Translations under genes and position numbers: made by a program
Assembly: GCA_002507565.1 (NCBI GenBank)
Contig: MOXJ01000016.1
Location: 1 to 59,249, forward strand
Length of the DNA: 59,249 nucleotides
Source: Candidatus Reconcilbacillus cellulovorans
Lineage (GTDB): Bacteria > Bacillota > Bacilli > Paenibacillales > Reconciliibacillaceae
Direction: 5' to 3'
Notes under the pieces: model-generated
Database searches by the model: none
What the model saw: the letters and a program-made list of their open reading frames with translations, nothing else
What the model was told of the DNA's origin: nothing
Shown here: positions 29,134-39,539 of the stretch, in pieces
Layout: the number at the start of each line of letters is the position of its first letter
Position numbering within the stretch: position 1 is the stretch's first letter

Positions 29134-29164
29134 GCCCGAAAACCCCGCCGGCTTTCGGGGCTTT
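29134..29164 (-). terminator. Intrinsic terminator of the HIT gene
   Basis: Minus strand AAAGCCCCG, an 8-nt loop and CGGGGTTTT (29164-29139), with TCGGG following. The T residues are partly within the stem. Confidence 0.6.
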
Positions 29165-29178
29165 CGCCCGCCGCGCTT

Positions 29179-29529
29179 TCACTTCGGGTTTAGACCCGAC
29201 AGTTTTTCGCCGCCGAGCACGTGGACATGGAGGTGGAACACGACCTGACCGGCGTCGGGACCGCAGTTGTTGATCAGCCGGTATCCCGACTCCGCTAGGC
29301 CGAGTTCGCGCGCCACCGCCTGGGCGCCCAAAGCGACTTCCGCAACAAGCGGCGCGTCGTCTTTCGTAAGTTCGTTCCATGAAGGAATGTGTTTCTTAGG
29401 AATCACCAGGACGTGAACGGGAGCCTGGGGCTGAATGTCGTGAAACGCAAGGACGTACTCGTTCTCGAACACTTTCCGTGCCGGAATTTCGCCCCGCACG
29501 ATCCGGCAAAACACGCAATCCGCGGACAT
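29179..29529 (-). CDS. HIT family (HinT-like) purine nucleotide phosphoramidase
   Basis: A 116-residue histidine-triad protein: CVFCRIVRGEIPARKVFENE with the N-terminal Cys pair, IPKKHIPSWNEL, and the catalytic triad HLHVHVLGGEKL near the C-terminus. HinT-type enzymes hydrolyse AMP-lysine-like phosphoramidates. I start at ATG 29529 (MSADCVF), 6 nt after AAGGAAG. Located between addA and rpsU, as is common in Paenibacillus-type order. Confidence 0.92.
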   Translation of the reverse strand: MSADCVFCRIVRGEIPARKVFENEYVLAFHDIQPQAPVHVLVIPKKHIPSWNELTKDDAPLVAEVALGAQAVARELGLAESGYRLINNCGPDAGQVVFHLHVHVLGGEKLSGLNPK

Positions 29530-29682
29530 CGCCATCTTCCTTTCCGATACGAAATGTTCCCGAAACCCGGAGCCGGCCGGACGCTCCGCCTGCCGGCGCG
29601 CGGCAAACGCGGCGTGCCGGCGGAGCCGGCGATACAGACCTTTTTCCTGATGATAACACATTCCCGCGCAAAACCGAAATCT

Positions 29683-32600
29683 TCACCATTCCACCCAATG
29701 GCCGCTGTCGAAAAAGTATAGCGTCCTACGCACAACGGCCCGCTTCAGGATCGATTCCACCGCGCGCGAATACATTTCGAGCTGAGGACGATAACGCTCC
29801 GCAAGTCGCAAAACAGCTTCGTTCGGATCGCCGACGACGGCGTCCGTCTTGAAATCGATGATGCCGAAGCCGCCTTCCGTCTCGTACAGGCAATCGATCA
29901 CGCCCTGAACGACGACGGTCTCTCCGCTGCCGACGGGAAGCGACGTTTCCAGCTCGCTCGCTTCGATCGCCAGCGTAAACGGCACCTCGCGCATCACCCG
30001 CGGTGACGCCAGCACCCGACGGCCGATTTCGTGAGCGAAAAACCGGACGATGCGCGCCGGATCGACCGCGCGGGCCTGCTCTTCCGAAAGCAGCCGCCGC
30101 ACGACCATGTTTCGGATCGTCTCCACGACCGCTCGTTCGTCGACGGGGTCGACGAGCGGCAGCCGCTGCATGACCGCGTGGTACGCACTGCCGCGTTCTG
30201 CGGGCGACACGCTGCGGCTTTCGAGGAAACGCGGGCGTCTCGCCAACGTCGTCCGAAACGGCTCGGCTGCGGGCCACATCGGTTCGGGTTCGCCGTCGGC
30301 GCGGCCGGAAAATGCGCGTTCGGCGAGCCGCTTCATTTCCGTCACCGACGTTTTCGACCGGACAGACGTCGCCGGGCCGTGCGGATAGCGCCACGCCAAA
30401 ACGCGCTCCAACTCGTCGCGCCAGGCGGACGCCGGAGCGGGCACTGGACGCGCTTGCGACACGGCGCGAAGCCGCGATTCGTCCTGCGCCAGACGCTCCG
30501 GTTTTTCGCGGTTTTCCGCCGCAACCTCCGACTTCCCGATGATCCGGATGTCCCATACCGGGCGTTCTTCCGGCGGCACAATCGACGGTACGAGCTCGAG
30601 TCCCGCCGCCTCGCGCCATGCCGAAGCGTCGGGATGATCGATCAGCGCAGGACCGATCCAATCGAGGAAACGTTCCGCCTCGGCGATCTCGAAAGAAGGC
30701 AACGCTCCTCCTCCGGAACCAGCCGCCGCATACGCCCATTTCGCCGCCTCTTTTCGGAACGACCGCGTCGAACCCACCAAAATCAATTTCTCCCGCGCAC
30801 GAGTCAACGCCACATACAAAACGCGCATCTCTTCCGCCGTCGCCTCGCGGTGGAGCTGACGGCGTATCGCCAGATAGGGCAGCGTCGGCCGGCCGACTCT
30901 TTCTTCCGGATCGACAGCGAGATGGCCGATGCCGAGCCGGCGGTGGACGAGAAACGGCTCCCATTCGTCGCGCCGGTTGAACCGGCGGCCGACGCCGGCC
31001 AGAAACACGACGGGAAACTCCAACCCCTTGGCGGCGTGCACGGACATGATCCGGACGACGTCGTCGTTTTCGCCGAATGCACGACCCTGTTCCAGATCTT
31101 TTCCCTGCTCGCGCAGCCGGTCCATCAGCCTTAAAAAACCGAACAACCCTTTTTTCGTTCCGGTTTCGTACCGACGAGCGCGGTCGACGAGCGCGCGGAG
31201 GTTCGCCTGCCGGCGACGGCCGCCGGGCAACGCTCCGCAAAAATCGTAATACCCGGTCTCCCGCAAAAGACGCCAGACCAGCTCCGAAGTCGGCGTCCGG
31301 CGCGCCTCGTCGCGCCAGCGCTCGAGACGACCGATAAAATCCGCCAATCGCTCTTCCCACGGCTCGCCGCGCCTTCCCTCGCCGGCGACGAAACGGACCG
31401 CCGCTTCGTAAAAAGGCGCTCGGCCGTCGACGCGGCGCACTCGGACGAGTTGAGAGGCGTTCAACCCGACGATCGGCGAGCGGAGAACGGCGGCAAACGG
31501 AATGTCCTGAAGCGGATTGTCGACGATCGAAAGAAGCGACAGCGCGACGTCGACTTCCGTCGCTTCGAAATAACCCTCCGATGCCTCGGAAAACGCCGGA
31601 ATGCCCGACATCGTCAACTCTTCCGCCATGGCGCCGGCCCCGTTTTGCGGCGACCTAAGCAGTACGGCGACGTCGCGGAAAGCGAGCGGACGGAGCGCAC
31701 CCAGCCGTTTGTCGTACACGCGAAACGGCCGGGCGGGATTCATCAGTTCGCGGATACGCCGAGCGATCAGCCGCGCTTCCAACCGGGCATCCTCTTCGCG
31801 ATCGGCCGACGCTTCCGGGTCTTCGTCCGCTCCGTCGCCCGCAAGTTCGTCGATGGCGCCGTCGTCTCCGACATCGTCCACGCCTTTGTCGATAGAGTTA
31901 CGCTCGCGGTCGATCACCCATACTTCCGTTCTCCGGTCGTCGCCTCCGTCCGGCAACTCTTCCGTACCGCAAACCAGCTCGGCGTCGGCGTCGTAGTCGA
32001 TCTCGGCCGTCTCCCGGCGCATCAGCCGGCGGAATAAAAAATTGACCGCTTCGACGATTTCCGCCCTGCTGCGGAAATTGCGCGACAGATCGAGCCGTCG
32101 ACCGCCGGCGCCACTCGTTTTGGAATAGAGGTGCATTTTCTCCATGAACAGTTCGGGTTCGGCAAGGCGGAAACGATAAATGCTTTGTTTGACGTCGCCG
32201 ACCATGAAGCGGTTTCCCGGCCGTTCGCGGGACAAAAGCGCGACGATCGTCTCCTGCACGCGGTTGGTGTCCTGGTATTCGTCGATCAACACTTCCTCGA
32301 ACCGCTCGCGGTACTCAAGCGCGACGTCGGAAGGCGTCTCGCGGCCGGGCGCCGAATCCGGCCCGCGCAAGATCGCCAGACAGAAATGCTCAAGATCGGA
32401 AAAATCGACAAGGCCGCGGTCGGCTTTTGCCCGGCGGTATTTTTCGCCAAATTTTCGCACGAGTTCGGCCAGCTTGCCGGCGAACGGAGCGAATTCGCCG
32501 AGTTCGGACCAATGCTGTTCGGGCGTCCGTGAAAACCACGTCCCGCGCAATTCCTCGAGCCGCTTTTTCGCGTCGTCGCGCAGTTTCTTTACGCGTTCCT

Positions 32601-33534
32601 GAAGCGATCGGTCGACGCCGTCGCTCCGACTCGCCTTGAGTCTGCCGAACGACGCGTCCGCGAACGCCGCGTGAACCCGCCGCCAGCCCTCTTGGGCGGC
32701 CTCGGCGAGCCTGCGCACCGTTTCCAGATCCTCGCGCAGCGTCGATGCGTACGACTCCGGTCCGCCGGGAGTAAGAGCAAGCCGCAGCGCGCAATCCAGT
32801 CGGCCGGCCACTCCTTCCAGTTCCAAACGCACCGCCTCAAGCGCCGCGCGGAACCAAACGCCCGCGCCCGGCGCCTCCTCGAGGCGTTCCGGGGCTTCGC
32901 GCGTGCCTGCTTCCGCAAACCGGGCGACCGCTTCCTCCAGCCAATGGTCCGGCCACGGATGCGACCGCGAAAACAGATAGACCCCTTCGATCAGCTCGGC
33001 CAATCGACCGTCGCCGCCGTGCTCGTCGGCCAGCCAGTCGGCCAGCCTCAAAAAAAGCCCGTCGCCTTCACCATATTCTTCCTCGAGCAGGTCGTCCAAC
33101 ACTTCCCGGCGGATGAGCTGCGCCTCGACCTCGTCGGCCACGCGGAAACGCGGATCGAGCGACAGCCGGTGGCCGTGCTCCGCCAAAACGTCCCGGCAGA
33201 ACGCATGAATCGTCGTGATCGGCGCCCGTCCGAGCAAGGCGAGTTGCCGGCGCAAGCGGGCGGACTCCGGCCGTTCAGCGATCCTGGCCTCGAGCGCCGC
33301 CCGGATGCGCTCCCGCATTTCCGCCGCCGCGGCGTTCGTAAACGTGACGACGAGCAGCCGGTCGACGTCCGTCGGGTTCCGGTCGTCGGCGATTTTCCGG
33401 ATCATCCTCTCGACGAGCACGGCCGTCTTTCCCGAACCGGCGGCGGCGGACACGAGCAGGTCGCAGCCCGACGCGCCGATCGCCTCCAGCTGTTCCGCCG
33501 TCCACGAACGCTGTCCGCTATCCGACGCCGTCAT
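29683..33534 (-). CDS. addA: ATP-dependent helicase/nuclease subunit A
   Basis: Large subunit of AddAB, which resects double-strand breaks for RecA loading (the RecBCD counterpart). 1283 residues. UvrD-type helicase: Walker A SAAAGSGKTAVLVERMI (about 29-45), LLVVTFTNAAAAEMRERI, DEYQDTNRVQ, VGDVKQSIYRFR, VLYVALTRAREKL. C-terminal RecB-type nuclease: VVVQGVIDCLYE and GIIDFKTDAV. The ATG overlaps the addB stop (ATGA), giving coupled production. Both the helicase and nuclease motifs are intact. Confidence 0.96.
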   Translation of the reverse strand: MTASDSGQRSWTAEQLEAIGASGCDLLVSAAAGSGKTAVLVERMIRKIADDRNPTDVDRLLVVTFTNAAAAEMRERIRAALEARIAERPESARLRRQLALLGRAPITTIHAFCRDVLAEHGHRLSLDPRFRVADEVEAQLIRREVLDDLLEEEYGEGDGLFLRLADWLADEHGGDGRLAELIEGVYLFSRSHPWPDHWLEEAVARFAEAGTREAPERLEEAPGAGVWFRAALEAVRLELEGVAGRLDCALRLALTPGGPESYASTLREDLETVRRLAEAAQEGWRRVHAAFADASFGRLKASRSDGVDRSLQERVKKLRDDAKKRLEELRGTWFSRTPEQHWSELGEFAPFAGKLAELVRKFGEKYRRAKADRGLVDFSDLEHFCLAILRGPDSAPGRETPSDVALEYRERFEEVLIDEYQDTNRVQETIVALLSRERPGNRFMVGDVKQSIYRFRLAEPELFMEKMHLYSKTSGAGGRRLDLSRNFRSRAEIVEAVNFLFRRLMRRETAEIDYDADAELVCGTEELPDGGDDRRTEVWVIDRERNSIDKGVDDVGDDGAIDELAGDGADEDPEASADREEDARLEARLIARRIRELMNPARPFRVYDKRLGALRPLAFRDVAVLLRSPQNGAGAMAEELTMSGIPAFSEASEGYFEATEVDVALSLLSIVDNPLQDIPFAAVLRSPIVGLNASQLVRVRRVDGRAPFYEAAVRFVAGEGRRGEPWEERLADFIGRLERWRDEARRTPTSELVWRLLRETGYYDFCGALPGGRRRQANLRALVDRARRYETGTKKGLFGFLRLMDRLREQGKDLEQGRAFGENDDVVRIMSVHAAKGLEFPVVFLAGVGRRFNRRDEWEPFLVHRRLGIGHLAVDPEERVGRPTLPYLAIRRQLHREATAEEMRVLYVALTRAREKLILVGSTRSFRKEAAKWAYAAAGSGGGALPSFEIAEAERFLDWIGPALIDHPDASAWREAAGLELVPSIVPPEERPVWDIRIIGKSEVAAENREKPERLAQDESRLRAVSQARPVPAPASAWRDELERVLAWRYPHGPATSVRSKTSVTEMKRLAERAFSGRADGEPEPMWPAAEPFRTTLARRPRFLESRSVSPAERGSAYHAVMQRLPLVDPVDERAVVETIRNMVVRRLLSEEQARAVDPARIVRFFAHEIGRRVLASPRVMREVPFTLAIEASELETSLPVGSGETVVVQGVIDCLYETEGGFGIIDFKTDAVVGDPNEAVLRLAERYRPQLEMYSRAVESILKRAVVRRTLYFFDSGHWVEW

Positions 33535-36500
33535 GTCTTATCCTCCCCGTCTTCCGCCAGTTTCGCCCATAGCTCGTGCGCCTTCAGGCCTTGCCAGTCG
33601 CGATAACGGTTGCCCGGAATTTCCGGATCGAACTGGCAGACCGCGCGATACGGACAGACGTCGCACGCCGTCTCGCGTCCGAACCGGTACGGCGCGACGT
33701 CGAAACGCCCGCGCGCCAATCGCGAACCGAGTTCGGCGAGCAAACCGCGCACATGGCGAAACAGCCGGTTCCAGCCGTCCTCGTCGGCGACGGACGAACC
33801 CGCATACCAACGGCCGTCGGCTTTCAGACCGACCGGCACGATGTCGGACCGGCCCGGACGTACCGACAGCGCGGCGTCCATCATCCGGACGACGTCCGGA
33901 TCCGCCAGCACGAGCCCTTTCATGCGGAACCGCTTCAGCCGCTCCCGTTCGAGCTGTTCGGCCGTCATTTCGTTTTTGACGCGGACAAGCGGATCATAGA
34001 CGCGGAAATAAAACGCCCCGGCCGGCCGCGCGGGCATACCTAGCCAGCGATCGGCGTAGGCGACGAGCACGTCGAGATAGGCGGCCAGCTGCATCGCCGT
34101 GCCGTAATACACTTCGGACCAGTTCCAGTCGATCAGGCCGGATTTATAATCCATGACGCGCAGCCAGCAAAAGCCGTCGCCCCAGGCGACGTCGACGCGG
34201 TCGATGCGCCCCGTCAGCTCCAGAACGCGGCCGTCGCCGATCGGCACGACGAGCGGCGGAACCGGACCGTCGCGCCCGAAAACAAATTCCGCCGCCAGCG
34301 GCACGAACGCACCGCGCTTGCCGTGTTCGGCCAAAATGCCGGCGACCCGCCGGATCGTCCGCCGCAGCCGTTCGGCCAAGTAGCGGTAGCGCGGCGACCG
34401 CGCGACCAGGTCGTAACGAATGCCGGGCATCCGCCGCCGGATCGCCTCATCGGCGGCCAGCGCCATCTCCTCGCCGGCGACGGCCGCCCAATCGCCGCCG
34501 TCGCGGCCGACACGACCGATCGCCTCCTGCAGGGCCGCATGAAAAATTTTTCCCACGTCCGGCGCCTCCAGCCGGAACAATCGGCGCGGCCGAAGCCGGA
34601 GCACGTATTCGGCGAAATAGGCGAACGGACAGGCCGCGTACCGCTCCAGCCTCGACACGCCGAGCGTCAGGCGGTTTCCGAACAGTTCCCGGCACAGCTC
34701 GCCGTCGAGCGGCTCTTCGCGGTTGTCGTACGTCAGAGCCCGCACCAGTCTTTCGAGCGGCAGCCGCCATGCCGGATGCGCGCAAAACCAGTTGTAGGCG
34801 TTCCAGCAGACGGCGGCGACGTCCGCGCCTTCCGTCCACCGCCGAAGCGCAGCGACCGTCATCGCCAACGCCTGGGAAGGATGCGCGATGCGCCGCACCC
34901 AGTCGTCTTCCGGAATCCCTGCGTCCGCCCCGCCGCCGTCGGCGTCCGTCCCGGCCGCCTTCATCTCGCGCAACCCGGGAAACAAATTGCGCAAATGCCG
35001 CACGAAATCCGCCGGCGCCGTCGCCCGGCCCTCCGCGTCCGCTCGCGGCCAGGACACGACCAGCCGCTCCGACGGTAACGCGAGCGCCGCATACAAGCGA
35101 AACGGCTCGTCCAGCAGCCATTGCCGGTCGTCGTCGGCGAGTTCAAGGCCGGACGCCGCCAGCCGGTTTCGTTCCCCTTCCGACAAAAGCCCCGGGCCAC
35201 CGCGCCGTTTCCCCGGCCAGACGCCGTCGACGGCGCCGACGATGAAACAGACGCGCACGCCCTCCGGCCGGCCGCGGTCCGGATCGACGACGAGCACCTG
35301 GTCGACCGACGGCGGCACAAGCGCGAATTTCTGCTGGGCAAGACCGGCTTCGACGAGCCGTGTGAACCGTTCTGCCGACATCGGCCGATCGCCGAATATC
35401 TCGACGAGCTGGTCGAGCAGGCCGATCAGACGGTCCCACACCTGCTCGTGCCTGCGCGCCGCCTCGGGTCGCCCGTCGCGGATGTCCCGTGCGGCCCACC
35501 GCTCCAGTCGGTCGACCGCCCGGACGTCTTCCAGCAGGCTGAACAGCGCCTCGGCCATCTGCCGCGCGGTCGAACCGCGGCGCAAACGGTTTGCGAACGT
35601 CGCCAACGGGGTCGCGACCCATTGCCGGCATTCGTTCAGCACCGCCTCTTCTTCACGGCGTCTTTCGTCGTCCGCGCCGTCCGCAAGATCGAGCCGCCAC
35701 GGCTCGCCGTCGGTCCAGCGGCTGCCGCGCATGCCGCTTTCCAGCACGTAGTTCTCGAGGCGGTCGAATGCGTTCTGTACGCGCCACCGGCGATCCGCGC
35801 CGGCTTCGGTGTCGCTGGCCGCGACGCCGGCTTCGTCCGCCGCTTCCGCGTCCGGCGGCGTCAGAAACCCGGTCTTGACGCACCGAAACACCGCCTCGTA
35901 CGGCCAGTTCCGCAACACGACGTCGAGCGCCGAGCGGACGAATTCCGCCAGCGGATGAGAAGCGACCGAGGGCTTGTCGTCGAGGAAAAACGGAATGTCC
36001 CACGCTTCGAACTGCCGGCGCAACCAGTCGGCATAATCGTCGATGCGGCGCACCAGCACCGCCATGTCGCGGTATCGGTACCCCTCGTCGCGCGCGAGGC
36101 GGACGATTTCCCGCGCAACTGCTTCCGCTTCTTCGCGCGGATCGGACGCCTCGATCAGCAAAACGCCGTCCCCGGCCGGCCTGCCGTTTCCACCGGCCTG
36201 CACTGCGGAACCGTGCCCGTCCCTGCTCGACGCGCGCCGCGCCGCCGTATGCCGATATTCAAAAAGCCGCTCCAGCTCAGCCAACATCGGGCTGTTCCGG
36301 AACCGACGTTCGGCAGGATCGCCCAGCACGACCGGCGGCTCAAGCGCGACACCTGCTTCCGCGATCAACCGCTTCAGCCGGACGAGCGTCCGTAACGGCG
36401 GCGCAAACAATTCCAGCGCGTCCGGCTCGGCGTCCGCCGGGCGATCCTCCGGCGCGCACAGCGTGACGGTCACCCGGCGGCAACGGCGCATCAATTCGAC

Positions 36501-37142
36501 GAGCAGCGCCGTCTCCGGCGGCGTAAAACGCGTAAAACCGTCCACCCACACCTCAGCCTCGCGGGCCCAGGCCGTCTCTTGCAACCCGGCGGCCGCCAGC
36601 CGCAAATCGTCTTCGACGTCGGCATATCCGCCCTCTGCCAGATGGCGCTCATACGCTTCATATACGCGGAGCGTCTCCAGCAGCCGCCCGTCCGCCAAAC
36701 CGCACCGCTCCAGGTGGAAGGCAAGCCTGTCCGCCGTTGCGCCGTACCGCCGGAACTCGGAAAACAACTCCGCCAGCTCGGCCAAATACCCCGGCTGTTC
36801 GGCGCAGGCGCGCAGAGCGTACAGGGTATCGCCCATCTCCTGGATGAAATGGTCGATCAACATGACTTTCCCCGTCTCATCGATGCGGACGCGCGCGACG
36901 CCGCCCGTCTCCTGAAGAATCCGCCAGGCGAGCCGGCGAAAACCGAGCACCTGCGCGCGGATTGAGCCGCCGAGTCCGGGCGTCGATACGATCGCCCGCT
37001 CCGCCTCGAAGCTCGCCTGCTCGGGCACGACCAGAAACAGCGGCGGGCCGTCGGGCTGCTTCAGCAACCGCCCGCGGATTTCGTCGAGACAGAACGCCGT
37101 TTTGCCGCTTCCCGCTCTTCCCAGCACAAACCGCACGCCCAT
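33531..37142 (-). CDS. addB: ATP-dependent nuclease subunit B
   Basis: Partner of AddA, 1203 residues. It has an N-terminal Walker A FVLGRAGSGKTAFCLDEI, but the rest of the helicase module is degenerate as in the family. The C-terminal nuclease has LTGRIDRVDV and RVMDYKSGLIDW. Four cysteines expected for the 4Fe-4S cluster are visible: one in YAACPFAYF and three in ACDVCPYRAVCQF. The gene order addB-addA with a 4-nt overlap is standard. 39 nt upstream is the end of an rRNA methyltransferase gene. Confidence 0.95.
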   Translation of the reverse strand: MGVRFVLGRAGSGKTAFCLDEIRGRLLKQPDGPPLFLVVPEQASFEAERAIVSTPGLGGSIRAQVLGFRRLAWRILQETGGVARVRIDETGKVMLIDHFIQEMGDTLYALRACAEQPGYLAELAELFSEFRRYGATADRLAFHLERCGLADGRLLETLRVYEAYERHLAEGGYADVEDDLRLAAAGLQETAWAREAEVWVDGFTRFTPPETALLVELMRRCRRVTVTLCAPEDRPADAEPDALELFAPPLRTLVRLKRLIAEAGVALEPPVVLGDPAERRFRNSPMLAELERLFEYRHTAARRASSRDGHGSAVQAGGNGRPAGDGVLLIEASDPREEAEAVAREIVRLARDEGYRYRDMAVLVRRIDDYADWLRRQFEAWDIPFFLDDKPSVASHPLAEFVRSALDVVLRNWPYEAVFRCVKTGFLTPPDAEAADEAGVAASDTEAGADRRWRVQNAFDRLENYVLESGMRGSRWTDGEPWRLDLADGADDERRREEEAVLNECRQWVATPLATFANRLRRGSTARQMAEALFSLLEDVRAVDRLERWAARDIRDGRPEAARRHEQVWDRLIGLLDQLVEIFGDRPMSAERFTRLVEAGLAQQKFALVPPSVDQVLVVDPDRGRPEGVRVCFIVGAVDGVWPGKRRGGPGLLSEGERNRLAASGLELADDDRQWLLDEPFRLYAALALPSERLVVSWPRADAEGRATAPADFVRHLRNLFPGLREMKAAGTDADGGGADAGIPEDDWVRRIAHPSQALAMTVAALRRWTEGADVAAVCWNAYNWFCAHPAWRLPLERLVRALTYDNREEPLDGELCRELFGNRLTLGVSRLERYAACPFAYFAEYVLRLRPRRLFRLEAPDVGKIFHAALQEAIGRVGRDGGDWAAVAGEEMALAADEAIRRRMPGIRYDLVARSPRYRYLAERLRRTIRRVAGILAEHGKRGAFVPLAAEFVFGRDGPVPPLVVPIGDGRVLELTGRIDRVDVAWGDGFCWLRVMDYKSGLIDWNWSEVYYGTAMQLAAYLDVLVAYADRWLGMPARPAGAFYFRVYDPLVRVKNEMTAEQLERERLKRFRMKGLVLADPDVVRMMDAALSVRPGRSDIVPVGLKADGRWYAGSSVADEDGWNRLFRHVRGLLAELGSRLARGRFDVAPYRFGRETACDVCPYRAVCQFDPEIPGNRYRDWQGLKAHELWAKLAEDGEDKT

Positions 37143-37180
37143 CGGCCGTTTCCCCTCGTTTCACGACGTCGAATCCGCCA

Positions 37181-38425
37181 TTATCGCCCGCGCACTTCAA
37201 AAATCGCGAACTTCAGGTAATCGCCTTCCTCCACACCCAAAATGCGCGGATGATCCTTGCCCGCCCCGCGGAATTCGACGGTGCGCAACAACTTACGCGC
37301 GTCGACGGCCGCCGACAGCGCCATGTCGAGAAACATGTCCGGCCGCACGTGAAACGAACAGCTCGACGTCACGAGATAACCGCCGTCGCGGACAAGCTTC
37401 AGTGCGTTCAAGTGAATGTCCTTGTACCCGCGAAGCGCGCTATCTACCGATTCGCGCGACTTGGCGAACGCCGGAGGGTCAAGTACGACAACATCCCATT
37501 GCAGCTCCTGCGGCCTACGGCCTCCCGACGACGGGACGCCCGCCTGAGCCGCACGAAATTCGCGAACGCGCGCCCGCAGAAAATCGAACGCGTTAGCGAC
37601 GACGAATTCGACGCGGTCGGTAAAACCGTTCAGTCGGACGTTTTCGCGCGCCAGCTCGATCGCCTGTTCGGAAACGTCGAGACAGACGACTCGCCGCGCG
37701 CCGTACTTGCAGGCGCTCAGCGTAAATGCCCCCGTGTAGGCGAAACAGTCGAGCACATCCGCGCCGGCGACGATCGGCCGAAGCAGCGTTCGGTTTTCCC
37801 TCTGGTCGAAAAAGTAGCCGGTTTTTTGTCCCTCCGCAATGTCGACGAGGAGGCGAAGCCCGTTTTCCTCAATTTCAACGAAACGCGGACAGTCGCCCCA
37901 CAGGGGACCTTTCCGCAGCGGCAACCCTTCAAGCTCCCGAACTGGCGCGTCGCTGCGCTCGTAAATGCCGCGCGGGCAGAATACATCGACGAGCGCCGCG
38001 ACGATCTCATCCCTGCGAACGTCCATGCCGAGCGAAAGCAGCTGTACAACCAGGACATCGCCAAACCGGTCGACGATCAGGCCGGGCAAAAAATCCGCCT
38101 CGCCGTAAACGAGCCGACACGACCGGACTTCCGGCAAAAACCGCCGGCGATAATCCAGACACCTGCGGAAACGTTCCGCGAAAAACGCCGCATCCGCCCG
38201 TTCGAGCTCTCCGTACGACAACACGCGCACCGTAATCTGCGAACGCGGGTTGTAGTAACCGACGCCGAGCACGTGCCCCGTATGCGACCGAATGCGCACG
38301 AGCGCTCCCGGCGCCGGATCGCCTTCAATGCGGTCGATTTCCGTCCGGAACACCCAAGGATGACCCTGTTCGAGCCGTTTTTTCCGATCGCGGCGCAATA
38401 CGACGTCCGCCGTTATGTCCGTCAA
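37181..38425 (-). CDS. PUA-domain SAM-dependent rRNA methyltransferase (RlmI/YwbD family)
   Basis: Predicted 23S rRNA 5-methylcytosine methyltransferase. 414 residues: N-terminal PUA domain (RRDRKKRLEQGHPWVFRTEI...), a middle domain (LPGLIVDRFGDVLVVQLLS), then a Rossmann methylase with VLDCFAYTGAFTLSACKYGA, VVVLDPPAFAKSRE and TSSCSFHV. I start at TTG 38425 because GGAGGG is 8 nt upstream and the PUA domain begins there; upstream ATGs (to 38521) add unsupported Arg-rich residues. It is divergent from the Na/Pi transporter gene. Confidence 0.85.
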   Translation of the reverse strand: MTDITADVVLRRDRKKRLEQGHPWVFRTEIDRIEGDPAPGALVRIRSHTGHVLGVGYYNPRSQITVRVLSYGELERADAAFFAERFRRCLDYRRRFLPEVRSCRLVYGEADFLPGLIVDRFGDVLVVQLLSLGMDVRRDEIVAALVDVFCPRGIYERSDAPVRELEGLPLRKGPLWGDCPRFVEIEENGLRLLVDIAEGQKTGYFFDQRENRTLLRPIVAGADVLDCFAYTGAFTLSACKYGARRVVCLDVSEQAIELARENVRLNGFTDRVEFVVANAFDFLRARVREFRAAQAGVPSSGGRRPQELQWDVVVLDPPAFAKSRESVDSALRGYKDIHLNALKLVRDGGYLVTSSCSFHVRPDMFLDMALSAAVDARKLLRTVEFRGAGKDHPRILGVEEGDYLKFAIFEVRGR

Positions 38426-38520
38426 AAAAGTCGCCCTCCGTCGCCGCATGTACGTCGGCCTTGTCTTCATATACATGTACGGAACGATGAAAAACTCGCG
38501 TGCAACCGGGGAATCGTGCA

Positions 38521-39495
38521 ATGGGTGCCGCCGTGTTCGTGCCGCTGGCGGCGGGAATGACGCTGTTTCTGGCCGGCCTGAGGGTCATGGAGTTCGCCCT
38601 GCACCGTTGGGCGGGAGGATGGCTGTCCCGCGCGCTCGAAACGTTTACGAAAACGCCGCTACGCGGGCTTGTCAGCGGGACGGTCCTCACCGCCGCCGTT
38701 CAGTCGTCGACGGCGGTCACCGTCATGACCGTCGGGCTCGTCAATGCGGGCGTCCTGCGTTTTCCGCAAACGCTCGGCGTCATTCTCGGCGCCAATGTCG
38801 GCACATGTCTGACCACCGAACTGATCGGCATAAGCCCCGACCGCTTCGCCGCACCGCTGTTGGTTGCCGGCGCCGCACTCTGGGCGGCGTCGATAGCGGC
38901 GGCGCAGACGCGCCTCGGCCGCGCGGCGTACCGGCGCGTGCGGTCGGCCGGATTCGCTGCGTTGGCTCTCGTCGGGTTCGCGGCGATTTTGTACGGCATG
39001 AACCTGATGACGTCGATCGTGCCGGCGCTCGAATCCGGCGCGCTGTTTCAATCGTTCGTCGAGCTGGCCTCGCAAAGTGCGCTGCTCGGCGTCGTCGCCG
39101 GAGCGGCGCTCACCGCCGTCGTGCAATCCAGCGCGGCCGTCATCGGGCTGGCGATGGGGCTGGCCGAAGGCGGCGCGATTGATGTGCCGCTCGGCATCGC
39201 CGTGACGCTCGGCGCCAACATCGGCACGTGTTCGACCGCGCTGCTCGCCGCGTTCGGCGGATCGCGCGCCAGCCGGTTCGTCGCCTGGACGCACGTCTGG
39301 TTGAACGTCGCGGGCACTATATTGTTTTATCCGTTCATCGGACAGCTGGCGCAATGGACCGCGCTGCTGGCCGACGACCCCGCCGTGCGGATCGCCCACG
39401 CCCAGACGATTTTCAACGTCGTCTGCTCGCTCGTCGCGCTGCCCGTCTGCTATTTGCCCGCCGTACGCAAGATGCGGCCGGACGATCGGCCGTAA
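38521..39495 (+). CDS. Na/Pi cotransporter family protein (YqeW-like)
   Basis: Membrane transporter of the NptA/PNaS family, 324 residues, about eight helices. It carries the inverted-repeat signature twice: LTAAVQSSTAVTVM with GANVGTCLTTEL, and LTAVVQSSAAVIGL with GANIGTCSTALL. I start at ATG 38521 with GGGGA 8 nt upstream rather than the GTG at 38500. In B. subtilis the homologue yqeW lies next to mtaB, so the position near mtaB is ancestral. There is no PhoU domain. Confidence 0.9.
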   Translation: MGAAVFVPLAAGMTLFLAGLRVMEFALHRWAGGWLSRALETFTKTPLRGLVSGTVLTAAVQSSTAVTVMTVGLVNAGVLRFPQTLGVILGANVGTCLTTELIGISPDRFAAPLLVAGAALWAASIAAAQTRLGRAAYRRVRSAGFAALALVGFAAILYGMNLMTSIVPALESGALFQSFVELASQSALLGVVAGAALTAVVQSSAAVIGLAMGLAEGGAIDVPLGIAVTLGANIGTCSTALLAAFGGSRASRFVAWTHVWLNVAGTILFYPFIGQLAQWTALLADDPAVRIAHAQTIFNVVCSLVALPVCYLPAVRKMRPDDRP

Positions 39496-39539
39496 ATGCC
39501 GAAATCCGGCGGTCGCGGCGCATGCCGATCCCCTTGGCG